A stretch of 64,000 nucleotides of DNA. Origin: Capsulimonas corticalis (GTDB lineage: Bacteria > Armatimonadota > Armatimonadia > Armatimonadales > Capsulimonadaceae). The stretch lies in the NCBI RefSeq assembly GCF_003574315.2, contig NZ_AP025739.1:3224001-3288000 (forward strand). The letters run 5' to 3'. The notes under the pieces are model-generated. The model worked only from the letters and a program-made list of their open reading frames with translations, made no database searches and was not told the origin of the DNA. The translations under genes and the position numbers were made by a program. This document shows, one piece after another, positions 40,402 to 48,631 of the stretch (its first letter is position 1; every line of letters starts with the position of its first letter).

Positions 40402-41085
40402 ATGATGATCAAGAAGGCATTTTGGCCCGCCATGGCGGCTATGACGGTGATCGCGGCGACGTCGGCGGTTTATGCGGCGCCCGGAGACGCCGTCGATCAC
40501 GTTCGCGGCCAGGTCTCGGCGGCGGATTCGACGGCGAAAACTATCACCGTCACGAATCCGCGCGACCAAACCGCGACGACATTCAAGGTCACCGACGCCA
40601 CGAAATACACTGTGGATGTCGCGAAAACACTCGACTCGCTCAAGGTTGGAGACAACATCCGCGTCATGGGCCAGCCCGATGACACCGGTAATGTCGAAGC
40701 CCGCTTCATCATGGTCGTTCCCGCCGGTCAGGGCGCCGGACGACCGGGCGGCGGCGGTCCGGGCGGCCGTGGCGGTCGCCGGGGCGGTACGACCGGCGTC
40801 ATCGCGACGGTCAAGCCGGCGCTGACGATCACGACAGCCGACGCGAAGACCGTGACCGTCACCACGACGGCCGACACGCGCGTCACCGGCCCGCAGGCCG
40901 GATCCTGGTCGGACGTGAAGACCGGAACGTTCGTGACGGCCGATGTCACCGGCGACTCCGGCTCGCAGGTCGCGTCCGCCGTGCATGTCTCCGCCAACAT
41001 GGGCTTCGGCCGGGGCGGTGGCGGCGGCCGCCGTCAAGGCGGCGGCGGAGCGGGAGGCGATGCTCCGCCGCCGCCCGCGCAGTAA
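40402..41085 (+). CDS. Secreted DUF5666-like protein
   Basis: 227 aa. Signal peptide (MMIKKAFWPAMAAMTVIAATSAVYA), followed by two beta-barrel-like DUF5666 units: VRGQVSAADSTAKTITVTN...TKYTVDVAKTLDSLKVGDNIRVMG and GVIATVKPALTITTADAKTVTV...SWSDVKTGTFVTADV. They are joined by a Gly/Arg-rich linker and end in a Gly/Arg/Pro-rich tail. ATG 40402 has GGAG seven bases upstream. It lies 77 bases after the Spy-like gene and may belong to the same sigma-controlled operon. Function unknown. Confidence 0.8.
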   Translation: MMIKKAFWPAMAAMTVIAATSAVYAAPGDAVDHVRGQVSAADSTAKTITVTNPRDQTATTFKVTDATKYTVDVAKTLDSLKVGDNIRVMGQPDDTGNVEARFIMVVPAGQGAGRPGGGGPGGRGGRRGGTTGVIATVKPALTITTADAKTVTVTTTADTRVTGPQAGSWSDVKTGTFVTADVTGDSGSQVASAVHVSANMGFGRGGGGGRRQGGGGAGGDAPPPPAQ

Positions 41086-41100
41086 TCTCGCGATACCCAC

Positions 41101-41150
41101 GAAAAGCCGTCCCGGCTACGCCTGCTCAAGCGCGGCCGGGACGGCTTTTC
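41101..41150 (+). terminator. Terminator of the sigma-factor operon
   Basis: gaaaagccgtcccggc (41101-41116) pairs perfectly with gccgggacggcttttc (41135-41150), closing an 18-base loop and ending in a T run. The A run on the other side would let it serve the convergent gene as well. Confidence 0.88.
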
Positions 41151-41196
41151 ATTTTGCTTCCACTTGGATTTTGCCTCCATCTTGGGAGGCGCGTGA

Positions 41197-42291
41197 TTAC
41201 CGCCGCCGTCGATTGACGACGACGAGAGCGATTGCGAGCAGGACGCCGGCGCCGATCGCCAGGCCGGTGAACGAGCGGCGGGCGACGGCTTCCGGCGTCT
41301 CCGAGGCGTCCATGGCGGCGGGGCCGCCTTCAGGGAGCAATACGCTCACGCAGCGCGGGACAACTTCAACATTCCATTCGCGCGTGTCGCCGCCCGATTC
41401 GCCGTCGAATTCGATCGGCTCGGGATTGGGCGTCCGCACGGAGATCTTCTTTGCCTGATAGACATCCAGATCCGGAGCATCATGGGCTCGCCCGATCAGC
41501 GCGTATCCCGCGATCCGCAGCCACTGTCCCAAAGTCTCGGCCTTGATCACGCCCACATCCAGCAGGCCGTCGTTGGGCGAGGCGGTGGGCATTGCTTCTA
41601 GGCCCCCCGTCACTTTGCCCATATTGGCGATCAGCACGCTTTTTGCGCGGCTTCGGATGGGCGGACGCCCGTCTAAAACGATCTCCACGTATGCGCCTCG
41701 GCGCGGCAGGTTCTTCAGCGCGGCCCAGAGGTAGGCGAACACCCCCAGCCGTTTCTTGGCTTCCCGGTCGGCGTCGTTGATCATGCGGGCGTCCAGGCCA
41801 AGCCCCCCCATGATCGCGAAGTGCTTCCCGTCGTTCGAACGCCCCAGGTCCAGCTGATACGGCTGGCCGGAGAGCGCGACGTGGACGGCTTCGGGAACGG
41901 TGGCGGGAATGCCGAGGTTGACGGACAACAGGTTGCCGGTGCCCGCGGGAAGGACCGCGATGGGGATGTCGGAGCCGATGGCCGCCGAAAGGACTTCGAT
42001 GACGGTGCCGTCTCCGCCGGAAACGGCGATCAGATCGACGCCGTCGCTGATCGCCTTTTTGGCAAGCTCCTCGCCTCCGACTTCCTTGCTGGTTTCAATA
42101 AAGATGCAGGTATAGCCGTGCTCGGTCAGGGCGTCGGTAATGCTTTTTTTACGAGCCTCGGGATCGGTTTGTCCCGAGACCGGATTGAAGATGATCGAGA
42201 CGCACTTCTGATCGGGCGCGCTGCTTTCGGCGCTCCGCTCGTTGTCCGTGTGGTCGGCAGTTGCTGTGTTAGGCTGGGGTGTGGCGCTCAT
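41197..42291 (-). CDS. Diacylglycerol/sphingosine kinase-family lipid kinase (YegS-like)
   Basis: 364 aa. DAGK catalytic domain: IIFNPVSGQTDPEARK, LIAVSGGDGTVIEVLSA (nucleotide motif GGDGT) and IAVLPAGTGNLLSVNLGIP, then the C-terminal beta-sandwich with GGLEAMPTASPNDGLLDV. A hydrophobic anchor (GLAIGAGVLLAIALVVV) and RRRR end the protein, unusual for the soluble YegS type and suggesting membrane attachment near its lipid substrate. Phosphorylates a lipid alcohol with ATP. Confidence 0.92.
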   Translation of the reverse strand: MSATPQPNTATADHTDNERSAESSAPDQKCVSIIFNPVSGQTDPEARKKSITDALTEHGYTCIFIETSKEVGGEELAKKAISDGVDLIAVSGGDGTVIEVLSAAIGSDIPIAVLPAGTGNLLSVNLGIPATVPEAVHVALSGQPYQLDLGRSNDGKHFAIMGGLGLDARMINDADREAKKRLGVFAYLWAALKNLPRRGAYVEIVLDGRPPIRSRAKSVLIANMGKVTGGLEAMPTASPNDGLLDVGVIKAETLGQWLRIAGYALIGRAHDAPDLDVYQAKKISVRTPNPEPIEFDGESGGDTREWNVEVVPRCVSVLLPEGGPAAMDASETPEAVARRSFTGLAIGAGVLLAIALVVVNRRRR

Positions 42292-42342
42292 GCGATCTAT
42301 GTACCCAGAAACGAGCGGGCTGTACCAGGCGGGCGAAACCGT

Positions 42343-43716
42343 TCACGCGGCGCGGCGCAGCACGGTGGGCTCGGCGGGCATAGCGTATTTTTTGAGGACG
42401 TCGATACAGTCGGCGTCGAGCGCGATCCCGCGATCTTTGTCCAGAATGGCGAACACCTCCTCCTGGGGAAGCGCTCCTCGGTAGGGGCGTTCGGCGGAAA
42501 GGGCGTCGTAGACATCCGCGACGGCCAGAATGCGCATGTCGAGGTCCAATTGGTCGGCGTTCAATCCCTGAAAGTACCCACGGCCGTCCAGGCGTTCATG
42601 GTGCGCCGAGGCGATCTGCGTGATTCGCTCAAAGCCGGGGATCTGATGCAGGATCTGCTGGGTATGGAAAGGATGGAGGCGAATGCACTTCCACTCCTCC
42701 TCATCGGGCTTGCCGGGCTTATCCAGAATCGTATTGGGGACGGCGAGTTTGCCGACATCGTGCAGCAGCGCCGCGCGCCGCATCGTGGTGAGACGGGCGC
42801 CGGAGATCCCCAGGCCGCGCGCGATCTGCACGCTGTAGTCGCGCACGCGGGAAGAGTGCTGGCCGGTAAAGGGCGACTTCGCGTCGACGATTTGCGCAAA
42901 GGCGTCGCAGATAGAATCGATCCGCGATTCGGTCGCCATTTCGATGGCGGCGCGGATATCGAGATCCAGCAGCGTCTCGCGCGCGGAGTTCCGCACCTCA
43001 TGCCAGAAGTTCAGATCGTTGCGGAAACGCTGCGCGATCCGGACCAGTTCGGGATCGAACCAGCGGCCGGAGCGTTTCTCCGCCATTTCGTAGGCGGCGT
43101 CCAGCCCAAAGGTTCGGTCAAAGACGTCGATCGTCTGCGCCAGCGACGCAATGCGGGAAAGCAGGGGGATGGCTTCCCCGCATAACCCCTGCGGCGCTCC
43201 AGAGCCGTTCCAGCGCTCCGGGAGCGAGCGGATGCAGTCCGCCGCTTGTTTGCCCAGTCCGAGCATCATGGCGATCTGAGAGCCCCGGTTACAGCGGGAT
43301 TCTTGAATTTCCTGATTTTGACGCGAGCCCTGAACGCCGATCTTCAGCACGCGCGCCGCCCGCATGCAAAGCGATCCCGAAGGGAGCGCGTGCGCCGCCG
43401 CGTAGCGCGCCGCCTCGAAGATATTCGACCAGTCGACGACGGAAGCGTCGCCCTTCGCCTTGAGGTCATCGCTGCCGAAGATCTCATACATGCGCGCGGC
43501 GTTGCTGGAGCAGCCGGCGTCCTTCATGAGAACCGCGTAATAAAGACTCGTCAGCTCGTTCTCGGAAAGGCCGTAAAGCGAACCGATCCGCATCCCGATC
43601 AGACAGGAACGCTGCGCGTGCCCCATCGGCTGGCCCCCGGTAAGATCCAGCGCATAACTGAGCGAGGACAGGATCTCGGCGAGCGAAAGTGCGGTCGGTT
43701 TGAGCGACTCGTCCAT
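42343..43716 (-). CDS. Tandem HD / HD-GYP-type phosphohydrolase
   Basis: 457 aa. The N-terminal half is a degenerate HD domain: GHAQRSCLIGMRIG, then LMKDAGCSSNAARM, where the HD pair of LHD is replaced by K-D, and SLPERWNGSGAPQGLCGEAIPLLSR. The C-terminal half is an intact HD domain (TGQHSSRVRDYSVQIARGLG, RAALLHDVGKLAVPN, SAHHERLDGRGYFQGL), with GYF instead of GYP. Probable cyclic di-GMP phosphodiesterase; the substitution leaves specificity open. Third HD-GYP-like protein in the window. Confidence 0.88.
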   Translation of the reverse strand: MDESLKPTALSLAEILSSLSYALDLTGGQPMGHAQRSCLIGMRIGSLYGLSENELTSLYYAVLMKDAGCSSNAARMYEIFGSDDLKAKGDASVVDWSNIFEAARYAAAHALPSGSLCMRAARVLKIGVQGSRQNQEIQESRCNRGSQIAMMLGLGKQAADCIRSLPERWNGSGAPQGLCGEAIPLLSRIASLAQTIDVFDRTFGLDAAYEMAEKRSGRWFDPELVRIAQRFRNDLNFWHEVRNSARETLLDLDIRAAIEMATESRIDSICDAFAQIVDAKSPFTGQHSSRVRDYSVQIARGLGISGARLTTMRRAALLHDVGKLAVPNTILDKPGKPDEEEWKCIRLHPFHTQQILHQIPGFERITQIASAHHERLDGRGYFQGLNADQLDLDMRILAVADVYDALSAERPYRGALPQEEVFAILDKDRGIALDADCIDVLKKYAMPAEPTVLRRAA

Positions 43717-43911
43717 AAAAATTGAAACGGCCTTCCTATTGATGATTATATCATTGGCAGAATGGGGAGAGTTTCATACTGAGCGAATTACCTGGGCGAT
43801 TGGAATTGTTGGGAAATCCCTATGAAAATTGGCAATTGTAGCCATATTACGATATACTGTAGCGAGCAAGCATATATTACAGGATCGTTTCGGATGCGGT
43901 AATATCAAACG

Positions 43912-44862
43912 ATGCGAATGAGAAAGTTTGGCCGGACGGGCTGGAAGGTTTCGGAGATCGGTTTTGGCGGCTGGGCCATCGGCGGGGATGGTTTTGGCAA
44001 CAGTTACGGAGCGACGGATGACGAGGTTTCCAAAGCCGCGCTGCGGCGGGCGCTGGAGCTGGGCGTCAACCTGATCGACACCGCCGATATCTACGGACAT
44101 GGGCATAGCGAAGCGCTGATCGGCGAGGTGCTGCGGGACTGGGCGGGAACGCAGCCGATCGTGGTGACCAAGGGCGGCGTCAATTTTTACCGCCGGGACG
44201 ATACGCTGGAACAGGACTGGACTCCTTTGGCTATCGCCCACGCCGTGCAGCAAAGCCTGATGCGTCTGCGTCGCGAGACGCTGGATCTGTTTCTTCTGAT
44301 GAATCCGCCGGTCGAGGAGCTGGAGCGGATGCGCGTCTGGCAGACGCTGGAGGCGCTCCAGCGCGGCGGCAAGATCGCGCAGTATGGAGTGTCCGTGGCA
44401 GAGCCGCAGGACGGCGTCTGGCTTCTGGAGAACGACGCGCCCGTGGCGGCGATCGAGGTCGCGTACAGTTTGTTTTATCAGGGCGCCACGACGGATTTGC
44501 TGCCGCTCGCGCGGCGCAAGAAGGTCGCCGTTCTGGCGCGCGAGCCGCTCGCGAACGGCTTTCTCGCCGGCGCGCACGGCGCGAATGCGGTGTTTCCGGA
44601 AGGGGACATTCGGGCGTTGCTGCCGCCGGAGTATGTGAGAGCGATGGCGGAGACGGCGGACCGTCTTCGCTTTTTGTCGGACGGAGCCGGCCGGACGCCG
44701 GCGCAGGCGGCGCTTCGGTTCGTGCTGGACGACCCCGCCGTCGCCAGCGTGGTCGTCGGCGCCAAAACCCCCGCGCAGGTGGAGGAGAATATCGCGGCGG
44801 TAAGCGCTCCGTCAATCACGGAGGCCGAGCGAAGGCAGGTCTTAGAGGTGTTTTCCGAATGA
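43912..44862 (+). CDS. Aldo/keto reductase lacking the usual catalytic His
   Basis: 316 aa, AKR barrel: RKFGRTGWKVSEIGFGGWAIGG at the start, FIDTADIYG-type LIDTADIYGHGHSE (Asp and Tyr), IVVTKGGVNFY (Lys), and the C-terminal cofactor loop ASVVVGAKTPAQVEENI. At the position normally reading D-L-x-x-L-H the sequence is LDLFLLMNPPVEE, so the active-site His is Met. Activity may be reduced or altered. Overlaps the start of the next gene by four bases. Confidence 0.88.
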   Translation: MRMRKFGRTGWKVSEIGFGGWAIGGDGFGNSYGATDDEVSKAALRRALELGVNLIDTADIYGHGHSEALIGEVLRDWAGTQPIVVTKGGVNFYRRDDTLEQDWTPLAIAHAVQQSLMRLRRETLDLFLLMNPPVEELERMRVWQTLEALQRGGKIAQYGVSVAEPQDGVWLLENDAPVAAIEVAYSLFYQGATTDLLPLARRKKVAVLAREPLANGFLAGAHGANAVFPEGDIRALLPPEYVRAMAETADRLRFLSDGAGRTPAQAALRFVLDDPAVASVVVGAKTPAQVEENIAAVSAPSITEAERRQVLEVFSE

Positions 44863-46472
44863 ATGTCGCAACATCCCAGGAGATGCGTGAGATCGATCGG
44901 CGTACGATCGAGGAATTCGGCGTTCCCAGTTTGATCCTGATGGAGAACGCCGCGACGCGCGTGGTGGAAACACTGGCGCAGCGCCGTCCCACGCTGCGCG
45001 GCGCGCGTGTCGCGATTGTGTGCGGGAAAGGGAATAATGGCGGAGATGGTCTCGCGATCGCCCGTCATCTCGCCGTTCGCTTCCACGCGCGCGTCACCGT
45101 CTGGATGATCGCGCCCGACCCGGGCGCGCTTTCTCCCGACGCCGCCGCGAACCTGGAGATGGCGGAGAAGTTCGGCCTGACGATCCACTGGATCGCGGAC
45201 GGAGTATCCGTTGAATTGGGCCAATCGCTGGCGTCGTCGGATATCGTTATCGACGCCCTGCTGGGTACGGGATTTCGCGGTGCGCTGGAAGGCGGCGGCG
45301 CTTCGGCGGTCGAAGCGATCAACGCCGCCGGGAGCGCGGGAGCGTATGTCGTCGCGGTCGATATTCCCTCGGGAGCCGAGGCCGACACGGGGAATGTGAA
45401 TGGCCCCGCCGTGCGCGCCGCGATCACGGTGACGTTCGCGCTGCCCAAGATCGGCCTGCTGCTGTTCCCCGCCGCGGAGCTGGCCGGCGAAGTGATTGTG
45501 GGGGAGATCGGAACGCCGCCGGCGCTGCTGGAGGGCGTGCGGGCGCGCGCGACGAGCGCCGCCGATGTGGCCCAGTGGATCCCGGCGCGAATCAATGGAC
45601 GCGATAGCAATAAAGGCAAATTTGGCCACGTGACCGTCTTCGCCGGATCCGCCGGATTGATCGGCGCCGCCGCGCTCAGCGCGGAATCGGCGGCGCGCAT
45701 GGGGTCCGGCCTGGTGACCCTGGCCGTGCCGGAGGGGCTTTTGACGGCGGCGATGAGCGTGGCGAATCCCGTCGTGATGACCGCCGGCCTTCCGCAGACG
45801 CCCAAGCAGACGTTTTCCTCGCGGGCGCTGGATGACGCGCTTGCCCTGGCGGAGAAGGGAACCGCCGCCGCCATCGGGCCGGGACTGGGCGGCGTCAAGG
45901 ATGAGGATCTTCAGAAGTTTGTTCGGGAGTTTGTGGCGCGCTGCCCGGTCCCGCTGGTGATTGACGCCGACGCGCTCAACGTGCTATCGCTCGAGCCGGA
46001 TCGCGGGGCGTCCCTTGTGCGCGGCCGCAAGGCGGCGACTGTATTGACGCCGCACCCGGGCGAGATGGGGCGGCTGCTGGGAATCGAGACCGCGCAGGTT
46101 CAGGAGCGCCGTTTGGAGCATGTCCGCCACGCCGCCGAGACATACGGCTGCGCCGTGCTGCTGAAGGGCTCGCGCACGCTGATTGCGACGCCGGACGGGC
46201 GTTTGACGATCAATACGACCAGCAACCCCGGCATGGCGACCGGCGGGGCGGGGGACGTCTTGACGGGAGTGATTGCGACGCTGCTCGGGCAAAAGCTCGC
46301 CGCTGGCGACGCGGCGGCGGCCGGCGCGTACGCGCACGGTCTTGCGGGAGATTTGGCGGTCCTGAGTTTGGGAGGCGCGGCGGGCCTGATCGCCAAAGAT
46401 ATTGTGGATTATTTGCCGAAAGCGATAGGAAAATGCCAATTAGAAAGCGATGGAATAATCTCCGGCTCTTAA
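44859..46472 (+). CDS. nnr: Bifunctional NAD(P)H-hydrate epimerase / ADP- or ATP-dependent dehydratase
   Basis: 537 aa. Repairs hydrated NADH/NADPH (NADHX/NADPHX). The N-terminal YjeF_N epimerase domain (1-215) has EMREIDRRTIEEFGVPSLILMENAA and GKGNNGGDGLAIARHL. The C-terminal ribokinase-like dehydratase domain (about 235-525) has HVTVFAGSAGLIGAAALSAESAARMGSGLVTLA, AIGPGLGG, DADALNVL, LTPHPGEMGRLLG and NPGMATGGAGDVLTG. Both halves look complete. ATG overlaps the stop of the AKR gene (ATGA), and its end overlaps the FHA gene by 40 bases. Confidence 0.95.
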   Translation: MNVATSQEMREIDRRTIEEFGVPSLILMENAATRVVETLAQRRPTLRGARVAIVCGKGNNGGDGLAIARHLAVRFHARVTVWMIAPDPGALSPDAAANLEMAEKFGLTIHWIADGVSVELGQSLASSDIVIDALLGTGFRGALEGGGASAVEAINAAGSAGAYVVAVDIPSGAEADTGNVNGPAVRAAITVTFALPKIGLLLFPAAELAGEVIVGEIGTPPALLEGVRARATSAADVAQWIPARINGRDSNKGKFGHVTVFAGSAGLIGAAALSAESAARMGSGLVTLAVPEGLLTAAMSVANPVVMTAGLPQTPKQTFSSRALDDALALAEKGTAAAIGPGLGGVKDEDLQKFVREFVARCPVPLVIDADALNVLSLEPDRGASLVRGRKAATVLTPHPGEMGRLLGIETAQVQERRLEHVRHAAETYGCAVLLKGSRTLIATPDGRLTINTTSNPGMATGGAGDVLTGVIATLLGQKLAAGDAAAAGAYAHGLAGDLAVLSLGGAAGLIAKDIVDYLPKAIGKCQLESDGIISGS

Positions 46473-47446
46473 TACTCTGCATCCTCGCTGTTGTGTCGAG
46501 CGCACCCGCGCACGCGCAGCAAGTGGTGGTGACCCTGCCGGACAACGGTCTCTTTACCGCTTGGGTTACCTCGGAAAAGGGCGGGATCTCGACGGTGCCC
46601 TTCAACGTCCGAGGCCACGAAACGATCGCGGTGCGGATCCGTACGGTGGACGGGCAGACGCTGTATGTGCTGGATGGCGCCACGGGCCGTATGGCGGCGT
46701 CCCGCCTGCGTATCAATCCCGATGGATCCGCTTCGCCGGTGGCGTTGCTGGTGAGTGACTTTCAGCTGATTGGACAGCCTGGCGCCGCCGCCGCCGCGCT
46801 GCCGTCCTCCCGGCCGAACAACAACGTGCTTCTGGGGCACGCCGAAACCGTCAGCACCGTCGATCCCGACGCGGAGGACGCCGCGCCGGCGGCCGTGAAA
46901 GAGGGAGACGAGTGGACGACGCCGCTGGCCACTTTCTTAATCGGGGCGACGCTCGCCGGGATCTGCGCCTGGATCATCCAAAAACTGATGCGCCGTTCGC
47001 AGCCCGAGTTCCAGTACGCCAGCTCCTCCGCGCCGATGTGGGAGCCGGCAGGGCCGGAGCCAGGCGATCGCGATATCGCCGCGAGAAGCAATGGACGCCA
47101 GCGTTACCGCGTGACGAAGAGCGCTGCGCGTCGATCGCGCCATCGAAGCCGCATCCACGTCCCGCAGCTTGTCGGCACCGATGGCCTGGCCGCCGGAGCG
47201 CGGTTCGTGCTTTCCACCCCCACGGTCTCCATCGGACGCGACGGCGACAATGAGATCGTGCTGGCCGAAACCAAAGTCTCGCGCCATCATGCGCGGATCG
47301 AGCACGAGCAAAGCGGCAATATCATGCTGATCGATGAAGCGAGCGCTAACGGGGTGTTTGTGAATGGAATGCGCGTGGAGAAGGCGGTGCTTCACCAGGG
47401 CGATGAGATCAAGATCGGGGATAGTTTCTTTCGGTACGAGGAGTAG
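46433..47446 (+). CDS. FHA-domain membrane protein
   Basis: 337 aa. Signal peptide (RLLILCILAVVSSAPAHA), a periplasmic beta-rich region to about residue 160, one TM near 164-182 (LATFLIGATLAGICAWIIQ), a basic linker, then a cytoplasmic FHA domain (about 240-335) with STPTVSIGRDGDNEIVLAETKVSRHHARI and DEASANGVFVNG. FHA domains bind phosphothreonine, so a Ser/Thr kinase elsewhere should act with it. ATG 46433 lies inside the end of nnr. A second FHA membrane protein is at 59485. Confidence 0.88.
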   Translation: MPIRKRWNNLRLLILCILAVVSSAPAHAQQVVVTLPDNGLFTAWVTSEKGGISTVPFNVRGHETIAVRIRTVDGQTLYVLDGATGRMAASRLRINPDGSASPVALLVSDFQLIGQPGAAAAALPSSRPNNNVLLGHAETVSTVDPDAEDAAPAAVKEGDEWTTPLATFLIGATLAGICAWIIQKLMRRSQPEFQYASSSAPMWEPAGPEPGDRDIAARSNGRQRYRVTKSAARRSRHRSRIHVPQLVGTDGLAAGARFVLSTPTVSIGRDGDNEIVLAETKVSRHHARIEHEQSGNIMLIDEASANGVFVNGMRVEKAVLHQGDEIKIGDSFFRYEE

Positions 47447-47738
47447 GGAAGCCTAAATCCCTATTCCCCCAACTCGCTTAAGCTCGTTCTCCCCTTTTTC
47501 CCAACAAGCTGCTTCGCAGGGGAAAAGGGGAGCCACTCATTAAGTTCCATTCACTCGTTTCGCTGCCGTGAAGAGATTGTTTGTGAACGCCACAAGTTTT
47601 TCACTTTCTTCATTGCTACTTGTCGAGCGAGCAAGGCCAATAATGACAAGCACCCCTTTTCCCCCGCGAAGCGGCTTGCTGGGAAAAAGGGGAGAACGAG
47701 CTTAAGCGAGTTGGGGGAATAGGGATTTAGGCTTTCCT
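47447..47738. repeat. Long fold-back (inverted repeat) element
   Basis: Left arm about 47447-47532 and right arm about 47651-47738 are near-perfect reverse complements over some 85 bp (shared ggaa-gcctaaatccctattcc and aactcgcttaagctcgttct segments). They enclose about 118 bp that is more AT-rich. No convincing gene is inside. It fills the gap between the FHA gene and the convergent prenyltransferase gene and shares its ccctattccccc end with the palindrome at 10013-10050. MITE-like; no target-site duplication was identified by eye. Confidence 0.82.
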
Positions 47739-48631
47739 CAGTTATCCCGCTCCACCATATACCGCGCCAGCGCTCGCAGGGGATCGGCTTTTTCGTCGAA
47801 GATCGACAGCGCGGCGATTGCGTCTTCGGCGGCTCGGTTCGCCAGCGTGCGGGACTCTTCAATGCCCAGGATCTTGGGGTAGGTCGCTTTGTCCTGCTTG
47901 AGATCACTGCCGAGCGGTTTGCCCAGCTTCTCCGCGTCCCCTTCTAAATCCAGAATGTCATCCGTGATCTGAAAGGCCAGGCCGATCTTTTCGCCGTAGC
48001 GGCGCAGGGCGTTCTCCTGGGCGCCGGACGCGCCGCAAAGGCGGGCGCCGGCGACGAGCGAGGCGATGAGCAGAGCGCCGGTCTTGCGCTCGTGGATCGA
48101 CGCCACGGTCTTCTCGTCGACATCGGTCCGGCCTTCGCACTCGATGTCCGACACCTGTCCCCCCACCATTCCGCGCGTGCCTGACGCCTGCGCGACCATG
48201 ACGAGCGCTTCGAGGACCCGGTCGGCGGGGCAGAACGCGCGGCATTCGGCGATCAGCTCGAAGGCGAAGGCCAGGAGGGCGTCGCCGGCCAGGATCGCCA
48301 TCGCTTCGCCATAGACGACATGGTTGGTTGGAGCGCCGCGCCTCAGGGCGTCGTCATCGATGGCGGGCAGGTCGTCGTGGATCAGCGAAAAGGTGTGGAT
48401 GCACTCCAGCGCGCAGGCGAGCGGAGTCACATGCGAGAAATCGCAGCCCACGGCGTCGGCGGCGGCGAGGGCCAGAATGGGGCGGAGGCGCTTGCCGCCG
48501 CAGAAGATGGAGTAGCGGATCGAGGCGTGGAGATTGTCCGGCTCCTGATCCGCCGTGGGCAGGTATTTGTCGAGCGCCGCGTCGACGATGACACGGCGCT
48601 CGCTGAGGTAGGCCGGCAGGTCGAAACTCAC
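47738..48631 (-). CDS. ispA: Polyprenyl (farnesyl/geranyl) diphosphate synthase
   Basis: 297 aa. Condenses IPP with allylic diphosphates to build isoprenoids. First aspartate-rich motif DDLPAIDDD (FARM), second DDILDLEGD (SARM), GGKRLRPILALAAADAVG substrate region, and KTGALLIASLVAGARLCGA. The layout is that of short-chain IspA enzymes. Four-base overlap with folD upstream, so it is the last gene of the efp-acc-nusB-folD cluster. Confidence 0.94.
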   Translation of the reverse strand: MSFDLPAYLSERRVIVDAALDKYLPTADQEPDNLHASIRYSIFCGGKRLRPILALAAADAVGCDFSHVTPLACALECIHTFSLIHDDLPAIDDDALRRGAPTNHVVYGEAMAILAGDALLAFAFELIAECRAFCPADRVLEALVMVAQASGTRGMVGGQVSDIECEGRTDVDEKTVASIHERKTGALLIASLVAGARLCGASGAQENALRRYGEKIGLAFQITDDILDLEGDAEKLGKPLGSDLKQDKATYPKILGIEESRTLANRAAEDAIAALSIFDEKADPLRALARYMVERDN

